From positions 4,189,154 through 4,253,153 of the forward strand of contig JAKNDB010000098.1 of assembly GCA_024305405.1 (NCBI GenBank): DNA of 64,000 nucleotides, in the 5' to 3' direction. This DNA is from Dirofilaria immitis (taxonomy: Eukaryota > Nematoda > Chromadorea > Rhabditida > Onchocercidae). Shown here in pieces: positions 1-13,546 of the stretch; position 1 is the stretch's first letter; each line of letters begins with the position of its first letter. The translations under genes and the position numbers were made by a program. The notes beneath the pieces are model-generated. The model had not been told where the DNA came from, ran no database searches, and saw only the letters and a list, made by a program, of their open reading frames with translations.

Positions 1-888
1 ATATAAAGGCATGCTATTATATATCGATATCGTAAATCCTTAATAATTTAATTTGAAATTATTACATATAATTTATGAATAAAAAAAAAAATAAAAACAT
101 AGTCATTGGAATGATTATCAAACTAAAATAACTATAATATAACCAAATGATAATTTATTAATTATTTTATCATAATAATTACAAATATATAAATAATTAC
201 AATTGGATAAATTATATTACAATAAAGTTATTATGTATTATCCGATAGTGTCAGTAAAAAAAAGCTATTAAATTTATGTATTTTAATAATTAATTAATTG
301 CAATATAGTGATAAAAATGATATACAAATTTTTATGGCTTATCTTTTTTCAAGAATTTTTTCTAAAAATATGGAAATTTCCCAGTACTTCTAGCACCAAA
401 AAATTTCGGATACCTAAACTTATTATAATGCTAAATAAATATCCGCAACTTATCAAATTCATATGATTGTATTATCAGTAAATATTAAAAGAAATATGTA
501 AAATTATAGGTAATAATCTTTTACATTCCTTTATGGCACATTTCATCTAATTTAATTGATTGAATGTATTTTTAAATGATTAATTACTTCATATGATACA
601 TTGGCATTTTGAGCAACTGTTCGAATTTGATTATCAATTGATTGTATCAGTTGTAACCATTTCGTATCCATACAATCAATTCCCATTATATCACTAAATT
701 ATAAAAACAGTCAACCGAAATATTTTGATAGCCTTTCAGCAATGAATTACATAATTTCATATACAACCATATTTGTAATAATTAATAAAATAAATTCAAA
801 TTTTCAAAATTTTTTAAAATTTTGAATATATTGCGAAATAAAATATAATTAAATATTTTTAATATAAATGATTAATCAATAAATCTCA

Positions 889-1157
889 TTATTATTATTA
901 TTACTATTATTATTATTACTATTACTATTATTATTATTATTACTGTTATTATTATTATTACTATTACTATTACTATTACTATTACTATTACTATTACTAT
1001 TATTATTACTATTACTATTACTATTATTATTACTATTACTATTACTATTATTATTACTATTATTATTATTACTATTACTATTATTATTATTACTATTACT
1101 ATTATTATTATTACTATTACTATTATTATTATTACTATTACTATTATTATTACTATT
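889..1157. repeat. Imperfect ATT/ACT trinucleotide array
   Basis: About 270 bp made almost wholly of ATT and ACT triplets in mixed order. The ACT variants are interspersed regularly, giving higher-order blocks, which suggests expansion by slippage of a composite unit. Confidence 0.95.
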
Positions 1158-2981
1158 ACAAATTTTTAATCTTTCATTGAAATTATAAAATATTTATTAA
1201 TATAATTTATGAAATAATAAATTATATTTGTTAATAACTAAATTATTTTTATATTTTATTTCATTATCGAAATTGAAATTCAAAAGAAATAATAATTTCC
1301 TATTTTTGTATATATTATAAGAATATGAGGAACGAAGAAATTATTATGAAATAATAAAATATTTCATCAAATTATTATTATCAATAAGGTTAATTTAAAA
1401 TTAATTAGCCTTATTGCTATTCGATTTTAAATATGAAATAATAATAGTAATAATAATAATAATAATAAATAGTGATAAATAACGACATGATAGAATAATT
1501 TATATAAATTAAATGGTGATATTCGTTAGTATCTATATTCTATCCAAATTATTGCATCTGACCATCGATAACAATGATGATAAAGTGATAACTTAATTGA
1601 TTTGTGATTTCATCTTGGTCAATTAAGGATATTCCACTTAAATACTTTATTAAATGATTAAACTTTTATCAAACTATATTCTATTTATTCAAATTTTTCC
1701 ATGAAATTATTCGATTTCTAAAATTATTATCATACAGAATTACTATTACTGTTTTTCATTTAATTAAAAGATTTAATCACAGATACTTTTGGAGTTGGTG
1801 TTGCTGATTGTTGATGAGTAGGCGTTTTCAATGACCTTTCATTAGCGAGGATGTGACCCGATTTTGTAAATAGTTTGTCTTGATATTTGATGAATATATC
1901 AATGTGAATATTCTATTATGCAGATTAATTACAATCTGCTTATCATCAAATACTAATCAAGTAGTATTTGACTGAATTGATCCGAAAGGTTCATTTTAAA
2001 ATTTATCAAATTTGTGCTTCAAAAAATTTATTAATTGAATTATGAAATTAGCAAAAAACTTTTTAATTTTAAAAAGTTCTTTCCTTTCCATTGAGAATAT
2101 TTTGTTTTATCAAATTTTAAAAGAAATTTCAGTCATATTTATTGCATTCAAATATAATTTGTTTTTTTTAAACAATAATTGAAACAAAATTGAATTAAGT
2201 AAGTATTATTAAATGATAATGAATTAAATAATAATTCGATGAAATGAAATTAAAAAGAAAATTAAGTTCGAATTAAAGAAACTTTTCAGATATAATATAG
2301 TAAAACAAAATCAAGCCATGTCCACATTTTGATTTATAATAATTATAGCAAGAATCTGCATCTTATCATAATCTTTCACAAGCAAAAAAACAATTGATGA
2401 CATTTTTTTTATCAGTTCACCATTGATAATCTTTTCTTTGCTTGAACTTTAGAGAAATTTAAACTATCATTCGTCCCGAAATCATTTCTACTATTTCACT
2501 TCATATCTCTTAGTAGTATAAATATAAAAGTCATATCAATTTTTTATCACTTATTTTAATTTTAAAGTAATTTTAAATAAAATATTAGGCGAATATATCT
2601 CATCATTTTCGTTTTATCATTTATATCAATTAGTAATATTTTTTGTAACACTTGAAATTATTATCTATAGATTATAATTAATGCATTTCTTTAACATTCT
2701 CTTATTATCAGTTTGCCTATTATCAAATTATCTGCCTCATTGTATATATTGGCATTATTAATCTAAAAAGTGGAATAATCATCGGAACAAATTTCGTAAT
2801 TTTCTAACTTTTCATTAATTTATTTAATTTCAATTTTGAATTTGAAATTTATATTAAATCGAAATAAAATGCCATATTATAAGAAAGGACAAATAGTAAT
2901 ATAATTCATTTATTGTCAAATTAATTCTATTTAAAAATGATTTCAAAAATTAATATTAATCATTTCACATATTTTATAAAT

Positions 2982-3089
2982 GAATGAATATTTATAATTA
3001 AATTCTTGAGAAGGATTGAATAGATATGATCGAATGAATGAATATTTATAATTAAATTCTTGAGAAGGATTGAATAGATATGATCGAAT
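2982..3089. repeat. Two tandem copies of a 54-bp unit
   Basis: A 54-bp unit starting GAATGAATATTTATAATT is repeated twice without visible differences (2982-3035 and 3036-3089). The second copy runs into an inverted repeat. Confidence 0.9.
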
Positions 3090-3125
3090 GAATGAATGAA
3101 ATATATTTCATTCATTCGATCATAT
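3078..3125. repeat. Near-perfect palindrome
   Basis: The arm ATATGATCGAATGAATGAA is followed after a short AT-rich centre by its reverse complement, so a stem of about 19 bp could form. It joins the 54-bp tandem repeat. No coding role is evident. Confidence 0.8.
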
Positions 3126-4132
3126 ATCAACGAGTAAGAAGAGAAATGATGCATTTGAAATTGACCGATAAGCTAAAGGTTATCAGAGTAAAGGAGGAGT
3201 TGTAACATTTTATCGTCGAGAAATATCAAATCAGGACGCGTTTTGATTTTGAGAAGAATGAAGAACAGGCGAGAAGATGACGAGTAAAAAGACAGAGGAG
3301 AAATTGGAGGATTAGATGGAAAAGGAATAGGTTTTATGAATTGTTTACAACAAATCTGTTGTTGACCTTTTTCTACTCTTCGTAGTATTAAACGGTTACC
3401 AGTTGGTCAGTTGGGTCAAAAGGAAATACCAATTTATCAAATCATGTTAAAAATTTATTGTCACTAAGTTTATTTACTACTCTTGCCTGCTATTACTATT
3501 ACTATACCAATAGTAATTAGTACATTAAAGAGATTTCATTCGGATACTGTAAATAAATAATAATTAATTTCGAATATTTCCATAAAAATTATTTCTATAA
3601 AAAATTATCCTTTCCTTTTTCTTTCCAATTAATAAATTCTCTTCCTATATTTATTATTCGAATTATCGTCAAATGATGCGGGATGTTTTGCCATCGGCGA
3701 GCGATTAAAATAAAATACTCACCGGACGAAACATTCCTTATCATTTGTCGTAAAACTAATAATCTCTTCCCTGAAATTTTTTTTTGAAAATAAAACTTTC
3801 ATTAAAGTTGAATAATTATTTCTAATAAATTTTAAATTAGAAAATTTCTAAAATTTTTTAGCCAAATATTTTTATTATAAAATATATTTATGAAATTCTG
3901 AAAAAAAAAAAAAAAAAAACTGCTATATGAGAGTTTTTTAGATTTTTATAATTTTATAAAATTAATCAAACAAATATATTTTGGCTTTTTCACTTTTTTC
4001 GAAAAATATATTTTTAAAGAAATACATTTTTGTATATGTGAAAAAATTGAATTTGAAAGAGAAAAGCTTTCTTTTATAATTTATAAAACTTCAGATTCCT
4101 TCCTATTTATAGCATCTATATCAATCGGGCAA

Positions 4133-4133
<1 letters not shown>

Positions 4134-4174
<41 letters not shown>

Positions 4175-4200
4175 CATTATTATTATCATTATTATTATTA
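4134..4200. repeat. (ATT)n microsatellite
   Basis: Continuous ATT triplets with two ATC interruptions. A separate short AATC array lies at about 4461-4499. Confidence 0.9.
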
Positions 4201-7200
4201 ATCTTAAAACCAAATACCATTCTGGATGTTTCTTTGAGTCATATGTTAAATTAAATATACCTTACGACTAGAGGAACATTCAGCATGGTTATGGTTTCAG
4301 TGAAATATATAAATGATATCGATTCGTTTAATCAAATTATTAAAAATGACGAAATCTTTATAATTATAAGAATGAATTTTCATATAATAAAATTTACCAA
4401 TTTATTATTGAATTACAAATATTTACAATGAATTATTGTTTATTCATTCTTCTTATTCAATCAATCAATCAATCAATCAATTAATCAATCAATCAATCGA
4501 TCATTCATTTTTAGCTAAGAAAAAAGAAAAAGAAAAAAATTTCATAATTTTAATTAATTGAACATTTTATAATTATTATAACAATGCATTCTATTTTATT
4601 CAACGAATAATTTGAAATATTAGAAAAAATAAAAGTTTTAATTTGAATGTTTAAAATGTAAAAATATTGAAAAAATTGATTTATTCCAATTTAATATTCG
4701 ATTATTTTAGGATTATTAATAAATTATTTAAATAACAACTATTCCTCTAAATAATATTTAAATTAAATACAACGAAATAATATTATAAAATTTTGAATAA
4801 ATTTTCTTCTTTTATATGAAAAATAATGAAACGATTGCTTAAGGAAAATTGAATAAATTTAACCTTTTTGATTAATTATTTGATGTTGAATGTAAATATC
4901 ACATAATCGGTGAATAAATGAATGATTATACTATTTCAAATTTTACAATCATCAAAAAATATTACTAAAATTTGAACGATAAATACATTTTTATCTAAGA
5001 AATTTTGAATACAAAAATTCTCGAAAAAAAAATATATTTATAACAATTTGATATATTGTAGAAAAAATATGAAGAACTATTTATAATTGTTAGGCAAGCT
5101 CATGAAAGTTTAAAAATATTAGCAACGATATGAAATATGCATTATTATTTATTACTAAAAAATATATAAAATTGATTATTCGAATTTATTTCAACTTTCA
5201 TAAGAAGCTATAATTGTTATTTTATGATACACAAAAATATTACAATTCGATATATTTAAATAAATAAATAATTAATTAATAATTCACTTTATCTCATTCA
5301 CATTATAATGAAAATATTCTAGCAAAAAAAAGAAAAAAGTAAAACACTTCGAAAAAAAGTTCGTCAAATCGAAGGTATAATATCTAATATCGATTGTTTA
5401 GGAATTTTTAAAAATCTATTTATAGCCAAAATAAATGCAAATATTTAATCTTATGAATATGGTATAATTCAAATTTAAACTAATAATGCTTATATATTGT
5501 TATTATTTTGTTTACAAACAGAATTAATATTAAAATAAAATGTAATAAAAATAAGAAAATTTTTGGATATAAAATTTAATTTGTATAAAAATTTATTTTA
5601 TTATTCCTTTCGAATATTTTAAATAAAATAGCAATTTTAAGAATTAATTTATTTTATTTTTAGATATTATATAAAATCTTATTAATTCTAATTGTTTTAA
5701 TTATATTATTATTGCTTAAATATATTTGAAAAAATGGGAATATTTTAATTAAATAATATTTTATTCAATAAGTTATATCAGTTTTATATCAGTTATCAAA
5801 AAAAAATTAACAAAAAATTTTATGCTTGTTATTATTATTATTATTGTTATTATTATGTTTTAGAATTTTCATTTCAACTTTTTATTTTTCAACTTTCAAA
5901 CAATGATTTCTAAATATTACTGTATTATCGTAATGTGTACTTGTGGAAGTTAATATTCGCAAATAGTTAGTCAGTTAATAATAATAGTTTAAATGAATAG
6001 TAAATGCTTATAAATATATCGACAATGATAGGAATCTATGTATTCAATAATCATCAAGATTCATGAATATAATAATCAAGAAAATTGTTACGATTTTTAC
6101 TACATATAATTAATTGGCTTAAACGTAATCGTATGATATGGTTTAACAAACGATCATGTCACTGTTTCTCCCTCTAATACATCATTCACATCTCGCCTAA
6201 TTACTTCATAAATGTTTTATCAAGAAGTACTGACATTGATAATGAAATCGAATGTTGCACACTTTATATCCAAAATTGCCTCCAATATCTCAAGAATCCA
6301 AATATAAACTGATATATATATATATATAAATGATGAAAAGAGAGATAAACAAAATTATCTGATTCAAAATCGATTGAACTATTTTTTTATTCTTCTCGAT
6401 CTTTTCAAAAATCACGTGTTGTTATAATACTGAATTAATTTTAGTGTCGATTTTAGTGTCATTTCAGTATGCATGATAGCAGTTTATGAAAATTTCAAGG
6501 ATTTATGATCTTTCAATAGAAAGTCATAATAATTACATATCATCATATTCATCGAATTGAATTAATTACTTATCCATTGGATTGATTAGCGATTCGGCTA
6601 CTAAATTTTAAAAAGATTTTAGCTGAAAGAAAAAAAATGATCAAGATGTAAATAAATTGAATTAATTATCGATATTGCTTTATCAAAAAATTTAGTGGCT
6701 TATGATAATGACACTGTCACTGATAAAGTATAGAATTCAATTCGATAAATTATCAATTTAGTCGCTTTAATAGTAAAATTTATTTTTTTATTGCTAAAAA
6801 TTGTGTTAATAATTACGTCTACTTATCAATAATGATTGAATAATACATTTGCAATGCCTAATCTTCAAAATCCAACATATCATCATCGATATCTATAACA
6901 TGAATTCTTTCATAGCATTGAATATTTATATAGTCAGCCAATAACAATTATTTTATGATCAGACATTTGAAAATATTTGATCAGTTCACGTTATTCTTAC
7001 TGAAAGTAATTTAATTTTGAATGTACGCCATAAAAATGCTAAAGTTAATAATACTGTAGCTATATTTCTGTTTATATACTTTTGATTGATTCAAATGATA
7101 ATTTCAGTTTAAATTTCTACTTGAGTTCAATTAGCAGATATCTGATAAAAATGAAACTAGATAATGATTTGTAGGAAAAAAAAAAGAAAAAGTGATAGAT

Positions 7201-10114
7201 TGAATATTCGAGCTACGATATGATGATACATGCTTAAATAGCATTCATCACTGCAAATATCAAGCAACAAATCAAGATTGAGATCTTTGTTCTATTCAAA
7301 TAAATAAATAAATAAATAAATCATTGTAGAATCGTTATGAAAAAGAAATTGAAGATTTAAATTAAAAAATTTTCCACGCATTATATATATTTGCATTATA
7401 TATATTTGAAATGATTATATTTATTGAATATTTTGCTTCTCATTTTCTCATTCAAAATTATATATTTTATTATAAATTAAATATTTTGTTCAAATCAATG
7501 AATTTTTTCTTATTAAAATTTATTTGATATTTGACCGATCTATTGCTTTACTTCATCATTTTACTCGATAATATTTATCACGATGAAATGAATTTTACCA
7601 TTTTGATTATTGAAATATTTATACTATCAACTGTGATAATTGATAAAGTTATATTCAAAAATATTCATCCATTTATTCCTTCATCACTTTCTAGATTTTC
7701 ATATTCTTCGCAAAGGCTGTAGTTGTTTTAAAATTTATCATAATATCACTGTTGATGATAAAAGAAAGATTATAAATCAAAGATGAATGCAACAGTTAAA
7801 AATTAAATATTCTGTTGAAACGATGATTACTTCATGCACATTATATGGTTTCGGATAAGAATTTCAAAAATTTGTTTACTTATTTACATAATGATATTAT
7901 CGCTTTTAATAAATCGATGATTGAAAATTCAACATAACACTGTAACTGTAACAATGATAATATCAATTTGAATAATAGTAGCTAACTTCATTTGTGAATG
8001 TTTAAATTAATTATAAAATACTATTAATTATTGATTACAATTGAACTAATTAAAAATTTTACAATTTCAAGAAGCTAAAATGATGATTAAGTAAAAATTC
8101 CCAATCAATCAATATACATTCATGAGAAATAATTTCTCCGGATGGCAATCGATTATTTCAGAAATTCATTTAGTTGAATTCAGGAATTAATTAATAGTTG
8201 AAGTGATCTACTTGACAAACTAAAACTTCTTTATCTTTATTTTAATCTTATATATCCCTTCCATTGATCGATGAGCATCTGAACATCTATATGTATCATG
8301 TAAAAAATTAAATGATCAATATAACTAATAAATAAATAATGAAATAGATAGATTAGCAAAAAATATGCAAAGTAGCACAAACAATTAATTACGAAACAAT
8401 CGTAGAAATTATTTGAATTTTATTTAATCGAAAAATTTTTCATTTAATAGTTTTATTTCATTATACAACAAAGATATAACACTTCTTATGATTCTATTTT
8501 TAAGTTATCATTTATCAGCGCAAGAAGATTATTACTTTTAATGTTCCTCCTAAAATTTCTATTACAGTATGTCTTTTAAATTTTGAAACTATTAATAGTT
8601 ACTTACTCTATTATTGTTACAATGACAATGATAATTATTATGGCATTATGTAATGTATTATTATTTTTATTCTATGTAGTGTATATATTGATGCATCATG
8701 GATCTTCAAACCTTTGAATGATCTGAATCTTTGGTCATTTCATTCGACGAATTGGCATTTTGAAAATTAAAAAAAAAAAAAAAAAGAAAAGAAAAAGTGT
8801 TTAATACATTTACTTAAAATCTATTTGACTTGATCACCATGGAGTTAGCAATAAAATGTAATTAATTAATTATTGCATAACTGAAATATTTCCCTATAAT
8901 CAATTTCAAGAAGATACGAAAGAAAATCTTTAAAAATATACTTTAAAGCTTTAAAACTATCATACATATATCATTATGATATTATCCTCAATAATATATT
9001 CCTACATGATATATATTTCTTAAAAATAAACAACACTAGAGAACAATTCAATTAAAAATCATTACATTAATAGTTATTATTAACGCATAAAAGATTTCAT
9101 TAGTGGCTCACATCTTTTAAAAATATCACAGAAGTTTTCATTTTCTCATCATAGCAAAAAGGTAAACTCATTATCTGTTCAAGTTTCATAATATTCATGG
9201 ACATGGACTTTATCAGTTTATCCTATTTGCGATAATTGATGAATTAATCACATGATATAAAAACCAACAACATAAAGATCATAAAAATAACTTAATCTTG
9301 TATTTCAGATATTGATAAATAAATATTTGTTAATACTCTATCATAGTATCCTCGTCGTGTGTAATTCTGATTTTGTCCCTTTTATTCCTTCATTCGGCAA
9401 AATTAATAAAGAAATGGAATTTTTATTTGATATACAAAAAAAAAAAAAAGAATAGGAACTTATTAAGGAAATTAAGATTACCAAAAATGAATAAAAGAAA
9501 ATTATGATTGAAAAATCTGCTTAAAATCTAATTTCTATAAGCATTCTTTAACCATTGTTTTTGCTGATTAAATTCATACGTTATCTAAACGATATTTTCT
9601 AAGTCGATTCACAGAATCTTATTAAAAGAATATATTTGGTAGTGAATAATTTTCATTATCATATAGAGTAGTTAAACATTAAACATTTAAATTTCATCAC
9701 TTCACACTTCATTTATTTAAATGTTATTAAATCATTGAACTGCTATCTGAATAATATTTTATAAATAAATATTTTGATATCATCGAAGTTATGGTCGATG
9801 CACTAGTTCATTATTTTTAGTTAAAACTTGTTCAAAAGTTTAATCTAACAATCTAGCAATATTCTTCTTCAATTCTTCGGAAATGTTTCTTTTCCGTTAA
9901 TTTTAATTTGATTGTCAACTATCAAAGATTAATAAATATAAATTCTATAAATTCAGAATTGCATTACAAGAAACCAAAATACATTATAATTAAATTTGTA
10001 TAATTAAATTTTATGTATAAAATGTTGCATAATTAAATTTTATATATAAAATGAGAGAGCAAAGAATGATTTATTGTAATTATTGTCAATAATTTACTCG
10101 AAAATTTATCATTG

Positions 10115-10202
10115 ATATAATAATAATAAATGGTAATAATAATGATAACGAAAATGATGGTAATAATAATGATAACAATAATAATAATAATAATAATAAT
10201 AT
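10115..10202. repeat. AAT-rich microsatellite
   Basis: Interrupted AAT/GAT triplets ending in a pure AAT run. Confidence 0.8.
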
Positions 10203-11619
10203 GTTGTATTAAAATGATTAACTGACTAATTAACTTAAAACATTTCTAATTTTATATGCAATAAAATTTCAAAATAAGCAAAATAATTAATCAAATTCAT
10301 CCCTATTATTTATCACTTCGATCAATCATATCACTCTTGTTAACTTCAAGTGTGTTGGAGTTGATTCACTGGCTGTGTCTTGATACAGTTTTAACAGACT
10401 TCTAGAATCAACAAAGTTATAAAGCAGATTAACAGACATTATCGAAAAAGATTCATCGTAATAATTTTTCATGATATAAGCATAGAGAATGATCTATTTT
10501 ATGAATTTGTTGATTCTAAAAATTATTATGCTAATTATTATGTTCATTTAATCTTTCTTTTATATTTCAAATCTATTCATCGGTTATTATTATTAACCGA
10601 TTGTAATTTAAAAACAATAATTATTTTAATTCTAAATGACGAAACTATTAATTAATTTCATTCTATGCATTTGATAAAACTGAGCAGTTGATGGTTACGT
10701 TTCATAAAATTAAAACTATCATTATATAAGAAAAATAATTTAGAAAGATTTTCCTAAATATTTCATAATTCAATAAGCTAATATGAAATAATAAAAGCTG
10801 AGGTATCATTCGTCTTGATAAAATTCATGATGATAATGAATTGCTATCCGATATACTGATGCTATTTGATGCCGACCAGATAAATCAAAACGTATTATGG
10901 AAAAAGTTTTTGATGAAAGTTTTGCAGTATGTTAAAATTGATCAAAGTATTGATTGGTACATTATTTAGTTCAATAAAGTTTTATCGCTATTATCTTAAT
11001 CTTTGGTATGATAAGATAAGGCTTTATAACGTCGCGTGAAAAATGCTTCAACAACAGAAATGTATATAAATTAATTGAATTTTTGTCGATATTTGAAAAA
11101 ATTTTCAATCTAATCTTTTGCAACATTTTCTTTTTAATTCATCGTAGTTGTAATAAGTCAATTTTAGAACACTTTATATTATAGATGATAGTGAACTTAG
11201 ATATAAACAAATTATAGATGATTACACACGGATTGATCATAGTGTCAAAAATTTTTTATTAGCCAAAGAATGGATCATTGATGGGACTATTTTATTTAGT
11301 ATAATATTTGAAAATAGGATAATAAAAATATTGAAATCAACATGCTCTGAATTATTTATAAAAGAAAGTTCATTTTCAAACTTAAATCATTCAATATGTC
11401 AAGTTAAGTCACACACAGTGCAACTCTTTCTATTTTCTTTATAGAATTCATTACACATTAAAAATGATATATTCCTTAATTATTATCTCGCAATTAAAAG
11501 CAATCAATTAAATAATATTAAAGATTAATTGATATCAAGAATTATCAGTAGAAAGATATAATAAAAGTCAACAAATATGATGCAAAAAATGAATGAATAT
11601 ATTATAGGTTATTCTAATT

Positions 11620-13525
11620 TTATAAACATTTCCAGCCTATTATAGATGTACACCATGTATATTCCAATTCTTCATTATTCCTTCGTGGAATAATACATGA
11701 ATGTTTTATATTACTGCAGTGACAACTAATGTTTCTAAAAATAAAAATTATTATATATTTAAAATTAATTTTTATAGATTTAATTAAAAATCACTTACAT
11801 CCATGATTGATTTTCATTAAGTTTACACCATAATGTTGGCTCACGTTGATTATAACAATCTTCATGAGTATTGCATAATTTCTGTCTGCAAAATAATTGA
11901 GATATGTAAATTTGAAATAGAATTAAAATAAGGATTTTAGAAGCGTAAAGTATGTTTCTTTTCACTTTCATTTCTAATCTTATTAATTACGATAGGTAAT
12001 TTACATAATATAGCAATCAAATGAAACTTCAACAACTATAATCGTAATACATATCCGATTAAATGATTTCTTATTAAACAAGAGCAGCCTTATTAATAAT
12101 GCGAAAAGTACAAAGAAGCTTTCCAGATAATAATGGGCATGGATAGAGAGATTTCTCATAAATTTTTTTGGAAACTTTTAACTATTTAAAGTACCAAATG
12201 ACGTACATGCCATTACTTTCAACAAATTTCCTCCGGACACATATCTTTCATTTCCGTCATCTCCGTCACTTCCATCATTACCATCTTCTTCACTTATGCC
12301 GCTACCAATATCATCCTCGTTACTGCCTTCTTCATTTATATCGTTACCACTATCAAAATCGTCTTTACTACTTTCTTCATTTATATCGTTACCACTGTCA
12401 AAATCGTCATTACCATCTTCTTCACTTACATTGTTACCACTATCAAAACCGTCATTATCACTTTCTTCATATACGTCGTTACCACTATCAAAATCGTCTT
12501 TACTACTTTCTTCATTTACATTGCTATCACTGTCAAAATCGTCATTACCATCTTCTTCACTTATGCCGCTACCAATATCATCCTCGTTACTGCCTTCTTC
12601 ATTTATATCGTTACCACTATCAAAATCGTCATTACCATCTTCTTCACTTATGCCGCTACCAATATCATCCTCGTTACTGCCTTCTTCATTTATATCGTTA
12701 CCACTATCAAAATCGTCATTACCATCTTCTTCACTTATGCCGCTACCAATATCATCCTCGTTACTGCCTTCTTCATTTATATCGTTACCACTATCAAAAT
12801 CGTCATTACCATCTTCTTCACTTATGTCGCCACCAATATCATCCTCGTTACTGCCTTCTTCATTTATATCGTTACCACTATCAAAATCGTCTTTACTACT
12901 TTCTTCATTTATATCGTTACCACTGTCAAAATCGTCATTACCATCTTCTTCACTTACATTGTTACCACTATCAAAACCGTCATTATCACTTTCTTCATAT
13001 ACGTCGTTACCACTATCAAAATCGTCTTTACTACTTTCTTCATTTACATTGTTATCACTGTCGTCACCATTTTTGTATCTCATTTCAAGCTAAAAAAAGG
13101 TAAATAATTTCTTTTAACGAAAATATCGAAGATAGAATTAAAGAATAGATTGAAATTCATACCGTAATATTATCTAAACTCATTATATTTAATTTTAATT
13201 AACTAGCACGACAGTAATCCAATATTCCGCACTGCTTAATTACTTCAAAATGATCTTAAATTATTTTCCAGGAAGATTATAGCAGGATATATCAACATAT
13301 CTAGTTGTCAGATTTTGTATTCAGCTTACATCATTTGCTGTTAAATCTTCATTTATGGCATGCAACCACTTGAATTATTTAATATAGCTAATTTTATGTT
13401 TTGCTTAACTTATAAGCTTTGAAAAATAAATTTGACAAAGTTACATTGAATCTCTCATTTGAAAAGCAAAGTGATGTTACAAGAAGAAGAAGGACTGAGC
13501 CAGACGTTGTTAGAAGTTTGTTCAT
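11620..13525 (-). CDS. Secreted acidic Ser-Gly repeat protein with eight-cysteine tail
   Basis: Four exons read in phase: 13525-13445, 13089 to about 12203, 11885-11799 and 11734-11620 (stop TAA). Exon 1 encodes a signal peptide (MNKLLTTSG, then a Leu/Val-rich core, then SLCFS). Exon 2 encodes about 19 acidic units of 14-15 residues such as DGNDDFDSGNDINEE and GSNEDDIGSGISEE. They carry about 15 Ser-Gly dipeptides between Asp/Glu residues, and one block of five units occurs twice. Exons 3-4 encode a tail with eight cysteines (spacing x5, x9, x12, x1, x6, x14, x7), as in disulfide-bonded secreted modules. The predicted product is about 389 residues and is exported. Ser-Gly in acidic context is the usual site for glycosaminoglycan attachment, so a proteoglycan-like coat or secreted polyanion is my inference. 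The exon-2 donor is unsettled: 12203 or 12224 both keep phase and neither is a strong site. I do not recognise the family by name. Confidence 0.7.
12206..13071 (-). repeat. Coding minisatellite of alternating 45/42-bp units
   Basis: The core of the gene at 11620-13525 is a DNA tandem repeat with 45-bp units (15 residues) and 42-bp units (14 residues), often alternating. The T/C difference between unit copies falls at the third base of an Asp codon (GAT/GAC) on the minus strand, so it is silent in the proposed frame. It would change Tyr to Cys in the longest plus-strand frame. Confidence 0.85.
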
Positions 13526-13533
13526 TTTGCTTC

Positions 13534-13546
13534 CTGAAAAAAAAAT
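13534..13546 (-). promoter_or_regulatory. Probable trans-splice acceptor of the Ser-Gly repeat gene
   Basis: A run of T ending in CAG lies eight bases before the ATG at 13525. An acceptor this close to the start codon, with no upstream exon needed, is the usual sign of spliced-leader addition in nematodes. Confidence 0.6.

Larger units (their letters stand above)
1..11619. other. AT-rich region without a provable gene
   Basis: This stretch is very AT-rich and full of microsatellites and A/T runs. I found no open frame that resembles a known protein. A few minus-strand segments are open and bounded by splice-like sites: 588-693 (35 codons), 1787-1912 (42 codons) and 10345-10493 (about 50 codons). 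At this base composition open segments of that length are expected by chance, so they are recorded only as weak exon candidates, perhaps of a long-intron minus-strand gene. A relatively GC-richer patch lies at about 3130-3430 and shows no convincing coding frame. Confidence 0.5.

Noticed and set aside
12168..13103. Long plus-strand open frames (311 and 265 codons) over the Ser-Gly repeat
   Set aside because: They are readings of the same tandem repeat on the other strand. The minus frame has a signal-peptide exon, matching splice phases and a cysteine-rich tail; the plus frames have none.
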